64,000 bases of DNA, from IMG/VR virus record IMGVR_UViG_3300043568_002887, positions 1-64,000 of that record. One strand, written 5' to 3'. Shown in pieces: positions 8,758 to 17,142 of this stretch. A program made the position numbers and the translations under genes. The notes beneath the pieces are model-generated. The model ran no database searches and was not told the origin of the DNA. It worked only from the letters and a program-made list of their open reading frames with translations. This stretch comes from a virus. How positions within the stretch are numbered: position 1 is the stretch's first letter; every line of letters starts with the position of its first letter.

Positions 8758-9389
8758 AATATGTTGGATTCGTAATTTTTATTTTGCACTATTTGATTAA
8801 ATGGCTGAACTATTCGAATACGATACTTTCCTATTGAGGTATGGTTATAACTCATATGTTGAATTACTTTAGCATAGAAATTATCAATCTCCATACCAGA
8901 GTGTTCTCCCATTTCTAGAATATCATCGTATAGATTTGCAGAGACTCCATATGCATGAGCACACACTATTTGGTTTCTAAAAAATGGTTCAACAAGTCCA
9001 CCGAAATAGAGCATGTCCCAGTCATTAAGTATCTCTTGATTTATGGTAAGAAGTTCATTTGGATCTACTAAGAATTCGATATCATCCTCTAGGATCAAGA
9101 CTCTACTGTATCCATGAGCCTTAGCATACTTGACTGCATTAAGGTGTGCTCTTCTACAACCAAGCTGACCTTTAATGTACTTTTCATCGTTCTTTATAAA
9201 GTTACGATAGGTGATCGGCTCAGACAAATCTATTAAGTCGCTGCCTGCAATCCTTTGAAAATTAGTAATTCCAAACTTTTCAAACTGCTGAATCATACCC
9301 AAATTACGGGAGACGTCCTTATCCATATTAATGTATAAGATCTTGTCAAAATACTCGTTGATGTTTACTGGACGATACGTAAAATCCAT
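8754..9389 (-). CDS. Glycosyltransferase family 25-like
   Basis: The 211-residue protein has the layout of GT25 enzymes: KILYINMDKDVSRN at residues 16-29, GQLGCRRAHLNA at 74-85, and ILEDDIEF at 99-106 with the acidic metal-binding EDD. GT25 enzymes commonly add galactose or related sugars to lipooligosaccharide or protein-linked glycans. It overlaps both neighbours by 1-4 nt, so it is probably translated with them. Acceptor and donor cannot be read from sequence. Confidence 0.75.
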   Translation of the reverse strand: MDFTYRPVNINEYFDKILYINMDKDVSRNLGMIQQFEKFGITNFQRIAGSDLIDLSEPITYRNFIKNDEKYIKGQLGCRRAHLNAVKYAKAHGYSRVLILEDDIEFLVDPNELLTINQEILNDWDMLYFGGLVEPFFRNQIVCAHAYGVSANLYDDILEMGEHSGMEIDNFYAKVIQHMSYNHTSIGKYRIRIVQPFNQIVQNKNYESNIL

Positions 9390-10279
9390 TATATTGAATT
9401 TAAAATTTCAGCTGAGTCAAAAATATTTAGGTCAAGCAGAGGACACTCATGATTTGCACCATGGAAGTTATAGTCAAATAGGTAACTATCTGGTAATTTA
9501 ACTTCGCTTGGAAGCTGTGCTACAATATTATTGTGTAATTCATATCCAAATATCTTAGGTGATGTGCCTACCCATAATACGGTGGATTTTAGGTTTAGCG
9601 CAGCAGCAGCATGTTGGATACTTGAATCAATTAGGACCCTCTTTTCTGAGAAGAGAAGCAGTGATAATAACTCCATATTTGACATAGGTTCAAAAATAGC
9701 CTCTGCTCCAGGAATAGCCTGTTCTGGTGCTCTACATATTTGAATAACATGATAGTTTTGATTAAGGTATGATACTACGTCATTTGAAATATGAGAAGGG
9801 ATATCTCTAGTCCATGAATAAAGATATGGCTGTTCAGTTAAAGGCCCGCCGTTCGTTTGGATTACAGCAATCGGTCGATCTCTCTTCCATTTCTTGAATC
9901 CATACTGTTGTTGACGGATATTAAATACTAATTCAGGCGATTCTCCTGAAAATTCTAAATTATATAACTTACACCAGTTTTCAATTAGTGGTAACTCCTT
10001 ATGGATATGTTCGCTTGTAAAATAAGGTTCATGCTTAAAGATTAAGCTATCCTTTCCATCAATAAAATCTTTATAGAAGTATGGGGTTCCACCAATTCTA
10101 TAAACTCGATCCACAAATGGTAGATTTAGGAAGATTTCAGGATAGGCACAAACAATAATTAGTTCGCGATCAGGATGATTATTTTTGATACATTTAGCTA
10201 CTGCCGTTGCCGCAATATGTTTTCCAAGACCACCTTCTAGGTGGAATACTGAAAATTTACTTGTTTGTTTCTTTGCCAT
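9389..10279 (-). CDS. GT-B glycosyltransferase, heptosyltransferase (GT9)-like
   Basis: The 296-residue protein begins with a Gly-rich nucleotide-fold start (HLEGGLGKHI, residues 13-22). In its C-terminal half it has RVLIDSSIQHAAAAL followed by VLWVGTSPKIFG, the usual D-S-x-x-x-H-x-A-A pattern of the ADP-heptose:LPS heptosyltransferase group. It is the fourth gene of the cassette and overlaps the nucleotidyltransferase by 23 nt. It likely transfers a sugar onto a surface or virion glycan; the sugar is not predictable. Confidence 0.68.
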   Translation of the reverse strand: MAKKQTSKFSVFHLEGGLGKHIAATAVAKCIKNNHPDRELIIVCAYPEIFLNLPFVDRVYRIGGTPYFYKDFIDGKDSLIFKHEPYFTSEHIHKELPLIENWCKLYNLEFSGESPELVFNIRQQQYGFKKWKRDRPIAVIQTNGGPLTEQPYLYSWTRDIPSHISNDVVSYLNQNYHVIQICRAPEQAIPGAEAIFEPMSNMELLSLLLFSEKRVLIDSSIQHAAAALNLKSTVLWVGTSPKIFGYELHNNIVAQLPSEVKLPDSYLFDYNFHGANHECPLLDLNIFDSAEILNSI

Positions 10280-10685
10280 CGATTTGTTTATTTTTTAGTA
10301 ATTTTTCAAGAAGATCATGTGCTTTTGGATCGACTAGCCATTTCCAATCTGTTTCACCAGAAACTATTTGTCGTCTAATTTCAGTAGCTGATACATTAGC
10401 TATTGCTGTGCTAACTTTTATCTCAGTTACCTCATATCCAACACCTCTTCCATAGTTTACACTAGCAATATCTGGTATGATAATGATTTTAACGAGAGGA
10501 TTATTTGCATAGATTTGTGCCCATACTTGTAAAACTTCATTTGCAGTAAATGGATTGTTTTCGTCAGGTGCAACGTCTCTAATTGCAATTAACAGAGGTA
10601 AACCCTTTTCTAAGTATTCATTAAAGATGGTCATGTGACCTTTGTGTGGTGCTTGATAGCGACCGATAAACATATTATACGTCAT
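10257..10685 (-). CDS. Nucleotidyltransferase of the HxGH superfamily (NMN adenylyltransferase-like)
   Basis: The 142-residue protein carries GRYQAPHKGH at residues 8-17, the nucleotide-binding HxGH signature, then NPFTANE near 44-50 and VSATEIRR at 98-105, the ISxTxIR-type motif. This set best fits the NadM/NadR adenylyltransferase group, whose reaction would be NAD salvage. The superfamily also includes ATP sulfurylase and cytidylyltransferases. Because the cassette also holds an APS kinase homologue and a sulfotransferase, a role in making an activated donor is an alternative. It overlaps the DUF2061-like gene by 4 nt. Confidence 0.72.
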   Translation of the reverse strand: MTYNMFIGRYQAPHKGHMTIFNEYLEKGLPLLIAIRDVAPDENNPFTANEVLQVWAQIYANNPLVKIIIIPDIASVNYGRGVGYEVTEIKVSTAIANVSATEIRRQIVSGETDWKWLVDPKAHDLLEKLLKNKQIDGKETNK

Positions 10686-11134
10686 AGTCTCTCTTTTTTT
10701 ACTTTTTGAATTCCAAAAGGAATATGGTACCAGATTCTTTCGTGAATATAGTAGGTAAATATCTTAATTAAGAAATCAGCAACTCCAATTGAGAAGCCGA
10801 TCCGAGTATCTCCTAAAATAAGGGATGCAATTAGTGCTGTGATACATGATGAGTAAATCCTATAAGTTAGTGACTTTAAAAGGTGTCGCTTATGACTTAT
10901 CCACTTAGCACTATCACGTAGGATAACTTTATCCCCTTCCCAAACAATTAGGTCAGGCTCACAACTAATGTGGAATTTTTTTCCAACACCTTCAATAAAA
11001 TCATCAGTTGTAACACTAGGAACAAGAACATCAACATTTGATGCAAGGTGTTCGTACCCATCAATTACGACTCTCCATTTTAGAGGGCTTTCACCAGCGA
11101 CAGTATTATATCTAATCTTAACCTTTTTTCCCAT
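10682..11134 (-). CDS. DUF2061-like small membrane protein
   Basis: The ATG at 11134 (150 residues) is chosen over an in-frame TTG at 11143. The first 85 or so residues form a small soluble domain. The rest (from KRHLLKSLTYR to IHERIWYHIPFG) matches the DUF2061 pattern: a basic start, two hydrophobic helices (about 100-118 and 120-135) and a conserved IWY end. I recall DUF2061 genes lying beside sulfate-activation genes in Bacteroidetes, which fits this context but was not checked. It would sit in the host inner membrane. It overlaps the APS kinase-like gene by 17 nt. Confidence 0.65.
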   Translation of the reverse strand: MGKKVKIRYNTVAGESPLKWRVVIDGYEHLASNVDVLVPSVTTDDFIEGVGKKFHISCEPDLIVWEGDKVILRDSAKWISHKRHLLKSLTYRIYSSCITALIASLILGDTRIGFSIGVADFLIKIFTYYIHERIWYHIPFGIQKVKKERL

Positions 11135-11561
11135 GTGTCTCAATTATGTATAATAGAATAGAATCAATACAAGTATCTAGCTCGTGATCAGTATTTACGG
11201 GTAGGAAATCTTCAAGTGGTACAACATAATTTAGTGCAAAGAAATTTTCACGACCTCTGATTTGAGTAGTAGTTAAGTATATTTCTGCAACCTTTGCTTG
11301 TGCTTTAAGCTCTTCGCGTAAATCTAGGTATGGACTAATTAGGGCAATAATTGGAGTAAATCCTTTCTTGTCGAGGAACCGAGCAATATTATATGCATTT
11401 GTAATATTTTTACGCCTGCCCTCTTCGCTATAATCTTTATTTACGAATATTTCTCTAAGTTCGTCTCCATCAATAAGGATGGGATTCTTTACGAGTTTAG
11501 CTATCTCATTAGAGAGAGTAGTCTTACCAGATCCTGCCTGGCCTGTGATATTAATGATCAA
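11118..11561 (-). CDS. Adenylylsulfate (APS) kinase-like protein
   Basis: APS kinase phosphorylates APS to PAPS, the donor used by sulfotransferases. The 147-residue protein has a Walker A loop GQAGSGKT at residues 7-14, IDGDELRE at 30-37, YSEEGRRKNI at 44-53 and ISPYLDLRE at 75-83. All four are CysC landmarks. It is shorter than bacterial CysC (about 200 residues) but seems intact. It is the first gene of the cassette, 49 nt after a tail gene on the same strand. Alternative: CysC homologues such as Campylobacter Cj1415 phosphorylate cytidine diphosphoramidate instead, so the substrate needs testing. Confidence 0.78.
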   Translation of the reverse strand: MIINITGQAGSGKTTLSNEIAKLVKNPILIDGDELREIFVNKDYSEEGRRKNITNAYNIARFLDKKGFTPIIALISPYLDLREELKAQAKVAEIYLTTTQIRGRENFFALNYVVPLEDFLPVNTDHELDTCIDSILLYIIETHGKKG

Positions 11562-11610
11562 AATACTTGATTATTTTGATATAATATACTCTAAAGTGGA
11601 TTACTGGTTT

Positions 11611-12159
11611 TTAATTAAAATCTAATTCAATATCAAAATCAAAGTAGACGAATTTTGCAGTAAATGTTGCAAATTCAGGAGTTGCTGAACTATATGAAAG
11701 TTTGAATCCGTCTTGAGCCTTAAGAATAGGCCGTTTAAAGATAATCGAAGATACTAAATATCCTTCATTATCTAATAGAGAGAGCCTCATTGGAGAGAAG
11801 GTCTGCTGTTTATTTGAAAAATCTAGGTATTTTAGAGAGTTCTCTAAAAAGATAAAGTAGTTTAGGTAAGCATCAGTCAATTTAAAAGTTATAGTAAACT
11901 CTCTAGTAAATAAGTCGACTACTTGAGTAGAGTTCTTATAATCTTGTTTCTTACCAAATAATCTAGTTTGTGTAACTGGATCCATCGTCCATCCTGGAAA
12001 ATCAATTGATTGCACGGTGGCTGACATGAACTCGTCAATAGTATCGTACGGAAGTATTAAACTTTGATAATATTTCTTGTATTTTTCCTTGATTTCAGGT
12101 GCAAAGAAATCTGGTGGAAAATTAAATATGAATCCATTCTGTCTTACGTTAAGTAGCAT
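11611..12159 (-). CDS. Putative tail-tube-fold or baseplate-tube junction protein
   Basis: The 182-residue protein includes VQSIDFPGWTM, then a stretch ending in FTREFTITFKLTDAYLNYFIF (about residues 83-103), and a beta-rich C-terminus. This strand pattern (TFKLTD.YLNY) looks like tail-tube (gp19-type) or tube-junction proteins of contractile tails. It overlaps the preceding gene by 11 nt inside a run of tail genes. Assignment is from pattern and context only; a baseplate component is equally possible. Confidence 0.45.
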   Translation of the reverse strand: MLLNVRQNGFIFNFPPDFFAPEIKEKYKKYYQSLILPYDTIDEFMSATVQSIDFPGWTMDPVTQTRLFGKKQDYKNSTQVVDLFTREFTITFKLTDAYLNYFIFLENSLKYLDFSNKQQTFSPMRLSLLDNEGYLVSSIIFKRPILKAQDGFKLSYSSATPEFATFTAKFVYFDFDIELDFN

Positions 12160-12421
12160 ATGTTATTTTACTTTTTACTATTTTTATTTTTAATGTGTCA
12201 GTTCCTTTTATCAACCTATGCCATTCACCCATTGAAATAAACACTGGTGAATTTAGGCTTTGTGGAAGTCTATTCTCTAGCTGAATTAGCCAATCAGTTT
12301 CTTCTACTGCAACCACTGTTCTGTATTCGTCATCGCGATGCCATTTTAATTCAATTGGATCGATTGATTCATCAAATGTTCGAATCACATATTCTTCTAA
12401 TTCAAGGTCACTATAAATCAT
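12149..12421 (-). CDS. Conserved phage protein of unknown function
   Basis: The start at 12421 is chosen because its ATG shares one base with the upstream TAA (TAATG), giving 90 residues; a longer frame would begin at 12454. It contains ELKWHRDDEYR near residues 24-34 and WLIQLENRLP near 43-52, a pattern I associate with small uncharacterised T4-group proteins. No transmembrane segment or signal peptide is visible. It is translationally coupled to both neighbours in the tail block. Confidence 0.6.
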   Translation of the reverse strand: MIYSDLELEEYVIRTFDESIDPIELKWHRDDEYRTVVAVEETDWLIQLENRLPQSLNSPVFISMGEWHRLIKGTDTLKIKIVKSKITYAT

Positions 12422-12993
12422 TACCAGAATCCAGGATAAGTTTTTCCGCCCCAAAGGTGAGCGTATCGATTGATTCTACAGGCCCAATATCCAGCCTTAG
12501 TTCGGTCCTTCTTCTCAGCACAATTGTGTCGAGCAGCAAATGACTTTCTAGCTTTAGGATTTGATACCTTTGCGGTAAGTCCACCATGAACATCGCCAAA
12601 CGCAATTTTCATGATTCTTCTAGTTTTAGGATTCCTTACGTATACATGATACTTCTTAGCTCCTCCACGTTTAGGATAATTTAATTTAGGAGTCTTTTCT
12701 TCATTAAGATCTAAAACTTCTAGTGGAAGATCTAGTGGAACTTCTACCCCATTAAATATTCCGGTCAGGCCTAAATCAGTATTCTCAAATAGGTGTTTAT
12801 CTAGTTGACCAAGTTCAAGAAGACCATCGTAAAATCTTTCCCTTGCTTCACACAACATTATAACATGCGCTTGTGAACCAGGTCTAAACACTGACTCTGC
12901 GATACTGTGCTCATGGTCAATGTGGTACTTAAGATTTTCTGAAATCTCACCTTTTCCAATAAACTGACTAAAACTTTTTATTCTGGTTTCCAT
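12421..12993 (-). CDS. Phage protein with C-terminal Cys/His basic domain and possible capsid-targeting start
   Basis: The 190-residue protein starts METRIKSFSQFIGKGE, which resembles the aromatic-x-x-F-I-x-E targeting start of T4 internal head proteins, though less exactly than the genes at 47643-49106. Residues about 113-180 (YHVYVRNPKTRR, then RKSFAARHNC and GYWACRINRY) form a basic Cys-containing domain seen at the ends of assorted tailed-phage proteins of unknown role. It could be a head-associated protein. An AATAAATAA motif lies only 5 nt before the ATG, too close for the usual spacing. Confidence 0.55.
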   Translation of the reverse strand: METRIKSFSQFIGKGEISENLKYHIDHEHSIAESVFRPGSQAHVIMLCEARERFYDGLLELGQLDKHLFENTDLGLTGIFNGVEVPLDLPLEVLDLNEEKTPKLNYPKRGGAKKYHVYVRNPKTRRIMKIAFGDVHGGLTAKVSNPKARKSFAARHNCAEKKDRTKAGYWACRINRYAHLWGGKTYPGFW

Positions 12994-13002
12994 ATTTATT
13001 AT

Positions 13003-13788
13003 TTATTCAGCCGGTGGATAATCTTGATCGACCCAGCTATCATTAAGAGTTGTATTATCATTACCCGTAACCTCTTTAATATTAAACTGCTTAATTGTAT
13101 TTCCTTTGTACATTTTAGAGTGATCGTCAAAACTAGGGAAATATGTCTCCATATTTATGTCAAGTGAGATTGAAACTGTATTTGCATCACTATATACAAA
13201 GCTATAACTTTTAGTAAATTGAGCAGTATCTGGAAAAGTTATCTGTGCAGGTATTCTAACTCCCCTAAATTGAAAATATCTAACCTGATTCTTATAGTAA
13301 AAATCAAAGATCTTTTCCATTATTTTAAATGTCTTATTGATATTATCACTTTCAATCTTTATATTATATGACAAGACCATAGGTAGGGTAAATAGTCGAG
13401 CCGAAAAAGCTTTTATTGATTTTTGATCGTTTTCATCTCGGGTCTCCTCATTAAAACTACCCCTAACAAATTTATTAGTATTATCGCTAGGTTTAATTGT
13501 AAATGATGAAAGTGTCAAGATTCCTCTAGGTAGCTGCTCATAATTACCTTCAGCATGGTTAGGATAGTGGCAATCTGTCGGTAATTCAAGAAAGAAGTCT
13601 TTCATAAATCCTTCGTCTCCACCAAAGTTATAGAAGAAGGGTATTTCATGATCCTCTATCTTGTCATTTCGTTTTAATTGAATAATTACTTGACGATTCA
13701 ATAGGTCTAGCATAGAGAGTGTTGCATTCCTAAGAAATATATCTTGGACGTTTTCGTTTCTTATGTTTTCAGTATGTGTTACTTGCAT
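13003..13788 (-). CDS. Putative tail sheath stabiliser/completion protein, gp15-like
   Basis: The 261-residue protein resembles T4 gp15, which caps the contracted-sheath end and tube. The similar stretches are PMVLSYNIKIESDNINKTFK followed by KIFDFYYKNQVRYF, and a late SISLDINMETYFPS strand. These correspond to the region in gp15 where a strand, a helix of the form xxFQIVEQIL and a final WSLTFEVNGWMYPP strand occur. The N-terminal LxNxxxxMLDLLNRQVIIQ segment also fits. The match is by eye and moderate. It lies 4 nt after the 713-residue structural gene. Confidence 0.5.
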   Translation of the reverse strand: MQVTHTENIRNENVQDIFLRNATLSMLDLLNRQVIIQLKRNDKIEDHEIPFFYNFGGDEGFMKDFFLELPTDCHYPNHAEGNYEQLPRGILTLSSFTIKPSDNTNKFVRGSFNEETRDENDQKSIKAFSARLFTLPMVLSYNIKIESDNINKTFKIMEKIFDFYYKNQVRYFQFRGVRIPAQITFPDTAQFTKSYSFVYSDANTVSISLDINMETYFPSFDDHSKMYKGNTIKQFNIKEVTGNDNTTLNDSWVDQDYPPAE

Positions 13789-13792
13789 ATTA

Positions 13793-15934
13793 TTATCTGT
13801 TTTTAGCTATGTACGGAAGGTTGGTTTGAGGTCTACAATTATCAATTAGGACTAGCATAGACTCATCTTTTAAGTACTGCTGACTTAGGATAAAATCATG
13901 TTCCTCCTCTCTCAACATAGTATTAAATAATCGAATATTTGTTATTAATAATTTAGAATTAGGCAGGGTATAATTTTGAGTAATATTAAATGACTGCTGA
14001 ACAAAAGAAGAAGTATTTGATAGTATACGAATAAAATCGTTATGGTTAACGATATCACTAGGATCCTCCTTAATTTTATAAACGTATGCACCACATTGTA
14101 GGAACTCATTTGATAATGAGACCACCATTGCATGCCATGAGTCACTCACAAAATTATTTATAGTATAGGTTTTAACTAGACTATTTACCCTAACTGTTAA
14201 GATAAGATCCCCTTCAGGTAGAGTAGCGGTGTATCTAGTAAATACTGCAGTTACTCGAATTCCTCTTGAAGTCAAATTATCGTAGCCATCGATAAAATTT
14301 ATAGTACCAGCTAGGCTTGGCACATTGAATAGACAGGTAAAAGATAGGTTTTTATCAGTAGTAGTATTAAACTTAGGCTGAGCATTATAAACGATTGCAG
14401 TATCCCGAACTTTAAATTGAGCAATAGTTGGTGCACCAACTGTATACAGTACATTTCGTTGATCAGTTAGACTAATATCTCGATACGCCTCAACTCTAAT
14501 ATATCGACCTTCATCACTAGTTCCAATATGGTTTTCAATAGAGTCAAATGGCCCTCTTACTCTAACATATTGAGTATTAAGAGCTTTAATGTTTTTATCA
14601 TTGGTAACAAGTCCTCCATTTTTCCAAGTAAGGTATAGCTCACTATCCTGATAAGCTAGGATAACTTGATCTGATACTGCAGGCACTTTATCTAGACTTG
14701 GAAGAGTGAAAACTTGTTGAGTAGTTGAAACAACTGGTGAATCACTTGTTAAATTAATAGTTAAATCACTTGGTGGGATTGCACCAAGATCATAATAGTT
14801 TTCAATAAGTGGAGCAAAATTATAAGTATATTTTAGAGGACGGTGTATCAAGTCAGGATGCAAGGCTTTTCGTGAAGAGTCAAACGTTGTTGTAATCTTT
14901 TGATATTGAGCTGGCATAGTTGCATCCTTAATATCTTTTTTAACCTCTTCTCCAAATAACTGTTCTGCATTTGTAATAACGTTATCTAAGAAAGTTCGGG
15001 TATCATCGGTAAGTAGCATATCAATATTTGGATTGTATTTCTTAAGTTGAATCTTCCAAAAGGTTGGTGACATCATAAATCCACGATGTAGATACGAGCC
15101 CTGAATCTCAAACATTCTATTCAGTAGAGGAAAGTATAAAAAGTCCCTTTTTCTAGGTTCAGAGTTAACTCCAAAAATAGATTGATAGTATTTGTGATCC
15201 ACCTCTACTTCAAAAGGTAATTGAAAATCTATTCCAAAGTCAGTAAATTTTGGCATATTGTCTGGAAAGGCATTATCCTTTACCATTACCTTAATACACT
15301 TTCGATCAATATTTTTATAAAGAGTCCATTCTTTAAAAACATAGTCACCGCTGTTTGATTCCGGAAGAGTCCTAAAGTATACTACTTGGTGACCATATAA
15401 TTGATTTGTAAAGAATGAGAGCTCTTGAAACATTCCAATTGCGCTATCCACATTATAGGGTCTAAAACTAGGATCCCTATTCTGTATAATGGAAGTACAC
15501 ATCTCATCGCCGCATATTGTTTGCGGAGTATATACATTTGCTACTTGATCAGCCTGTTTAAATCTTAATTTTATTTCATTGATTTCAATGGGAGTTGAGA
15601 GTTCATTTGAAGTACCGTCATCATATTCATACCGTACCTCAAAATAGAACTCATCATGCTCATCTAAAAATATTCCGGCAGCATCACCCAAAATTCCAGG
15701 TGCAACATCATACCATAAGGACCAGTCTAGTCGATTTCTAGAATATCTAAACTTTCGAGTAAGATTAGCTAGGTTTAGAGTATTAGGGACAGTGATTATT
15801 AGATCTTCAATAAAATCAGTAAACTCAATGATCCCAGAGACTGGCTCACTAGTTGAGAATATCCTAAAGTTCTTACTAAACGTTAAGGAATTATTCTGTG
15901 GATCAATTATTAATTTTACAGTTGTTTTAACCAT
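13793..15934 (-). CDS. Large tail or baseplate structural protein, possible lectin-like domain
   Basis: The 713-residue protein has no catalytic motif. The first 130 residues look like repeated beta sandwiches (YSRNRLDWSLWYD, then a FYFEVRYEYDDG strand). The middle region is rich in aromatic and acidic residues. Residues about 510-690 (LSFTCLFNV, GDLILTVRVN, WHAMVVSLSN) have the strand order of a LamG/concanavalin-like sandwich, suggesting carbohydrate contact. Its start is 22 nt downstream of a late-type motif on the minus strand. It is the promoter-proximal gene of the transcript that would run on into the sulfation cassette. Confidence 0.6.
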   Translation of the reverse strand: MVKTTVKLIIDPQNNSLTFSKNFRIFSTSEPVSGIIEFTDFIEDLIITVPNTLNLANLTRKFRYSRNRLDWSLWYDVAPGILGDAAGIFLDEHDEFYFEVRYEYDDGTSNELSTPIEINEIKLRFKQADQVANVYTPQTICGDEMCTSIIQNRDPSFRPYNVDSAIGMFQELSFFTNQLYGHQVVYFRTLPESNSGDYVFKEWTLYKNIDRKCIKVMVKDNAFPDNMPKFTDFGIDFQLPFEVEVDHKYYQSIFGVNSEPRKRDFLYFPLLNRMFEIQGSYLHRGFMMSPTFWKIQLKKYNPNIDMLLTDDTRTFLDNVITNAEQLFGEEVKKDIKDATMPAQYQKITTTFDSSRKALHPDLIHRPLKYTYNFAPLIENYYDLGAIPPSDLTINLTSDSPVVSTTQQVFTLPSLDKVPAVSDQVILAYQDSELYLTWKNGGLVTNDKNIKALNTQYVRVRGPFDSIENHIGTSDEGRYIRVEAYRDISLTDQRNVLYTVGAPTIAQFKVRDTAIVYNAQPKFNTTTDKNLSFTCLFNVPSLAGTINFIDGYDNLTSRGIRVTAVFTRYTATLPEGDLILTVRVNSLVKTYTINNFVSDSWHAMVVSLSNEFLQCGAYVYKIKEDPSDIVNHNDFIRILSNTSSFVQQSFNITQNYTLPNSKLLITNIRLFNTMLREEEHDFILSQQYLKDESMLVLIDNCRPQTNLPYIAKNR

Positions 15935-15956
15935 TGAAGCGAATGCTTTATTTAGT

Positions 15957-15965
15957 TTATTTATT
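15957..15965 (-). promoter_or_regulatory. Candidate late promoter (AATAAATAA, minus)
   Basis: TTATTTATT on the plus strand reads AATAAATAA on the minus strand and ends 22 nt before the minus-strand ATG at 15934. It faces away from a similar plus-strand motif at 16004, making a divergent pair. Confidence 0.55.
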
Positions 15966-16003
15966 TTAATTTTTGAGCTAAACTAGTATCGGTCTTTGAG
16001 TAA

Positions 16004-16012
16004 AATAAATAA
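16004..16012 (+). promoter_or_regulatory. Candidate late promoter (AATAAATAA, plus)
   Basis: AATAAATAA ends 18 nt before the TTG start at 16031. It is the divergent partner of the motif at 15957. Confidence 0.5.
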
Positions 16013-16030
16013 TAAAAAAGAGTAGAACTC

Positions 16031-16831
16031 TTGAAAAAGAAACAAATACTTGATCCGTTATGGATAACTAAAGGATCCTATATAGATCCTGAATACTTTG
16101 ACTATATTCTCTTGGCAGCAAGTCAAAAGTATCGTCACGATCTAGAAGAAGGCACACTAGACTATTTCTATGAGATATTTTTCCATAGCTTAAACCTAAA
16201 TACACTTGCAGTAGAAGGAAATCTTCGTGATTTTAAAATGCACCAAGTTTGGAAAAGTGATCGTATAAAACAGATCACTAATGAACTTAAACAGATTTAT
16301 TCAAAAAAGGCAGAGGTGGTTGAAATATTTAGAAATGCAAACTATGTCTTTCTAAATTTAATCCTAGATTATATGGATATTCAACTAGATGTTTTGGATA
16401 ATGTTGATTTCTTCTATATGAATGATATGATTCATGAACAGTCTGAGATCTTTCTAGTAATTAACTCAATTGGCAGTAAGAAATATTCTATTTGGAAAAT
16501 TACTATTGATAAGAAGAAAGATTTTGGCCACTCCTTTAAAAAGGTTAAGTCTATAAATATTCCAGAAGTAAAAGAGAATGCTCTTCGAGAAGAACTAGAT
16601 AAGCTTCAGGATCCTGACTTAGTAAATATGAAGGAACATAAGAATGTTTGCTTCGCTGTCCTAGAGGGACCTCCTGAAAAAATGGTGGCTAATGTACTTA
16701 AAGATACTATTCTCCTAAATAAAGGAATTGCAAAAGGTATTAAATTTGAGCCCACTATTATTAATGAGCTACACGGTCTCCTAATTATGGAGAGACTCAT
16801 GCCTTTTACTCTTAATCAGTGGATCGATTAA
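16031..16831 (+). CDS. Hypothetical protein, lone plus-strand gene within the tail block
   Basis: The 266-residue frame opens with TTG (MKKKQILDPLW); no nearby ATG fits. It is Lys/Glu/Asp-rich and largely helical, with a central beta segment (EQSEIFLVINSIGSKKYSIWKI split over about residues 137-160). No motif was recognised and no membrane segment is visible. It is the only plus-strand gene among minus-strand tail genes, has its own late-type promoter motif, and ends in a 4-nt convergent overlap with the next gene. A late assembly factor is possible. Confidence 0.6.
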   Translation: MKKKQILDPLWITKGSYIDPEYFDYILLAASQKYRHDLEEGTLDYFYEIFFHSLNLNTLAVEGNLRDFKMHQVWKSDRIKQITNELKQIYSKKAEVVEIFRNANYVFLNLILDYMDIQLDVLDNVDFFYMNDMIHEQSEIFLVINSIGSKKYSIWKITIDKKKDFGHSFKKVKSINIPEVKENALREELDKLQDPDLVNMKEHKNVCFAVLEGPPEKMVANVLKDTILLNKGIAKGIKFEPTIINELHGLLIMERLMPFTLNQWID

Positions 16832-17127
16832 ATCTCATCGATTACAGTTAACCCAGAGTCTTCTAATTTAGTTTTTAATTTAGCATATAGACTAGCATAA
16901 ATATTAGGTAAGTCTAAATCTTCAGAACTTACTCCAAATCTTCGAAGTATAATTTTACTTGAAACAGTATCTTGTGAGTTAGCATCTCTAGCTGCTTGAT
17001 TAAGGTATAAATTTACAAATACTCGAGCACCGCTTTCTTTAGCTATATCAAATTTTAAAATATTAATATATGCAGTAGAGGTTACTCCACCATCTGTATT
17101 AATTTCAGTTGTTAATGTTAGTCCCAT
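16828..17127 (-). CDS. Small hypothetical structural-block protein
   Basis: The 99-residue protein begins MGLTLTTEINTDGG and has one beta-rich half followed by a helical C-terminus (YASLYAKLKTKLEDSG). No known family was recognised. It is 15 nt downstream of the collagen-like fibre gene on the same strand, so it may be a fibre cofactor or accessory structural protein. Confidence 0.55.
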   Translation of the reverse strand: MGLTLTTEINTDGGVTSTAYINILKFDIAKESGARVFVNLYLNQAARDANSQDTVSSKIILRRFGVSSEDLDLPNIYASLYAKLKTKLEDSGLTVIDEI

Positions 17128-17142
17128 TTAATTTAATTTATT

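Noticed and set aside
12999-13007. AATAAATAA on the minus strand next to the gene at 12993
   Set aside because: It ends only 5 nt before the ATG, while the other sites are 16-22 nt away, so it may be chance in an AT-rich gap.
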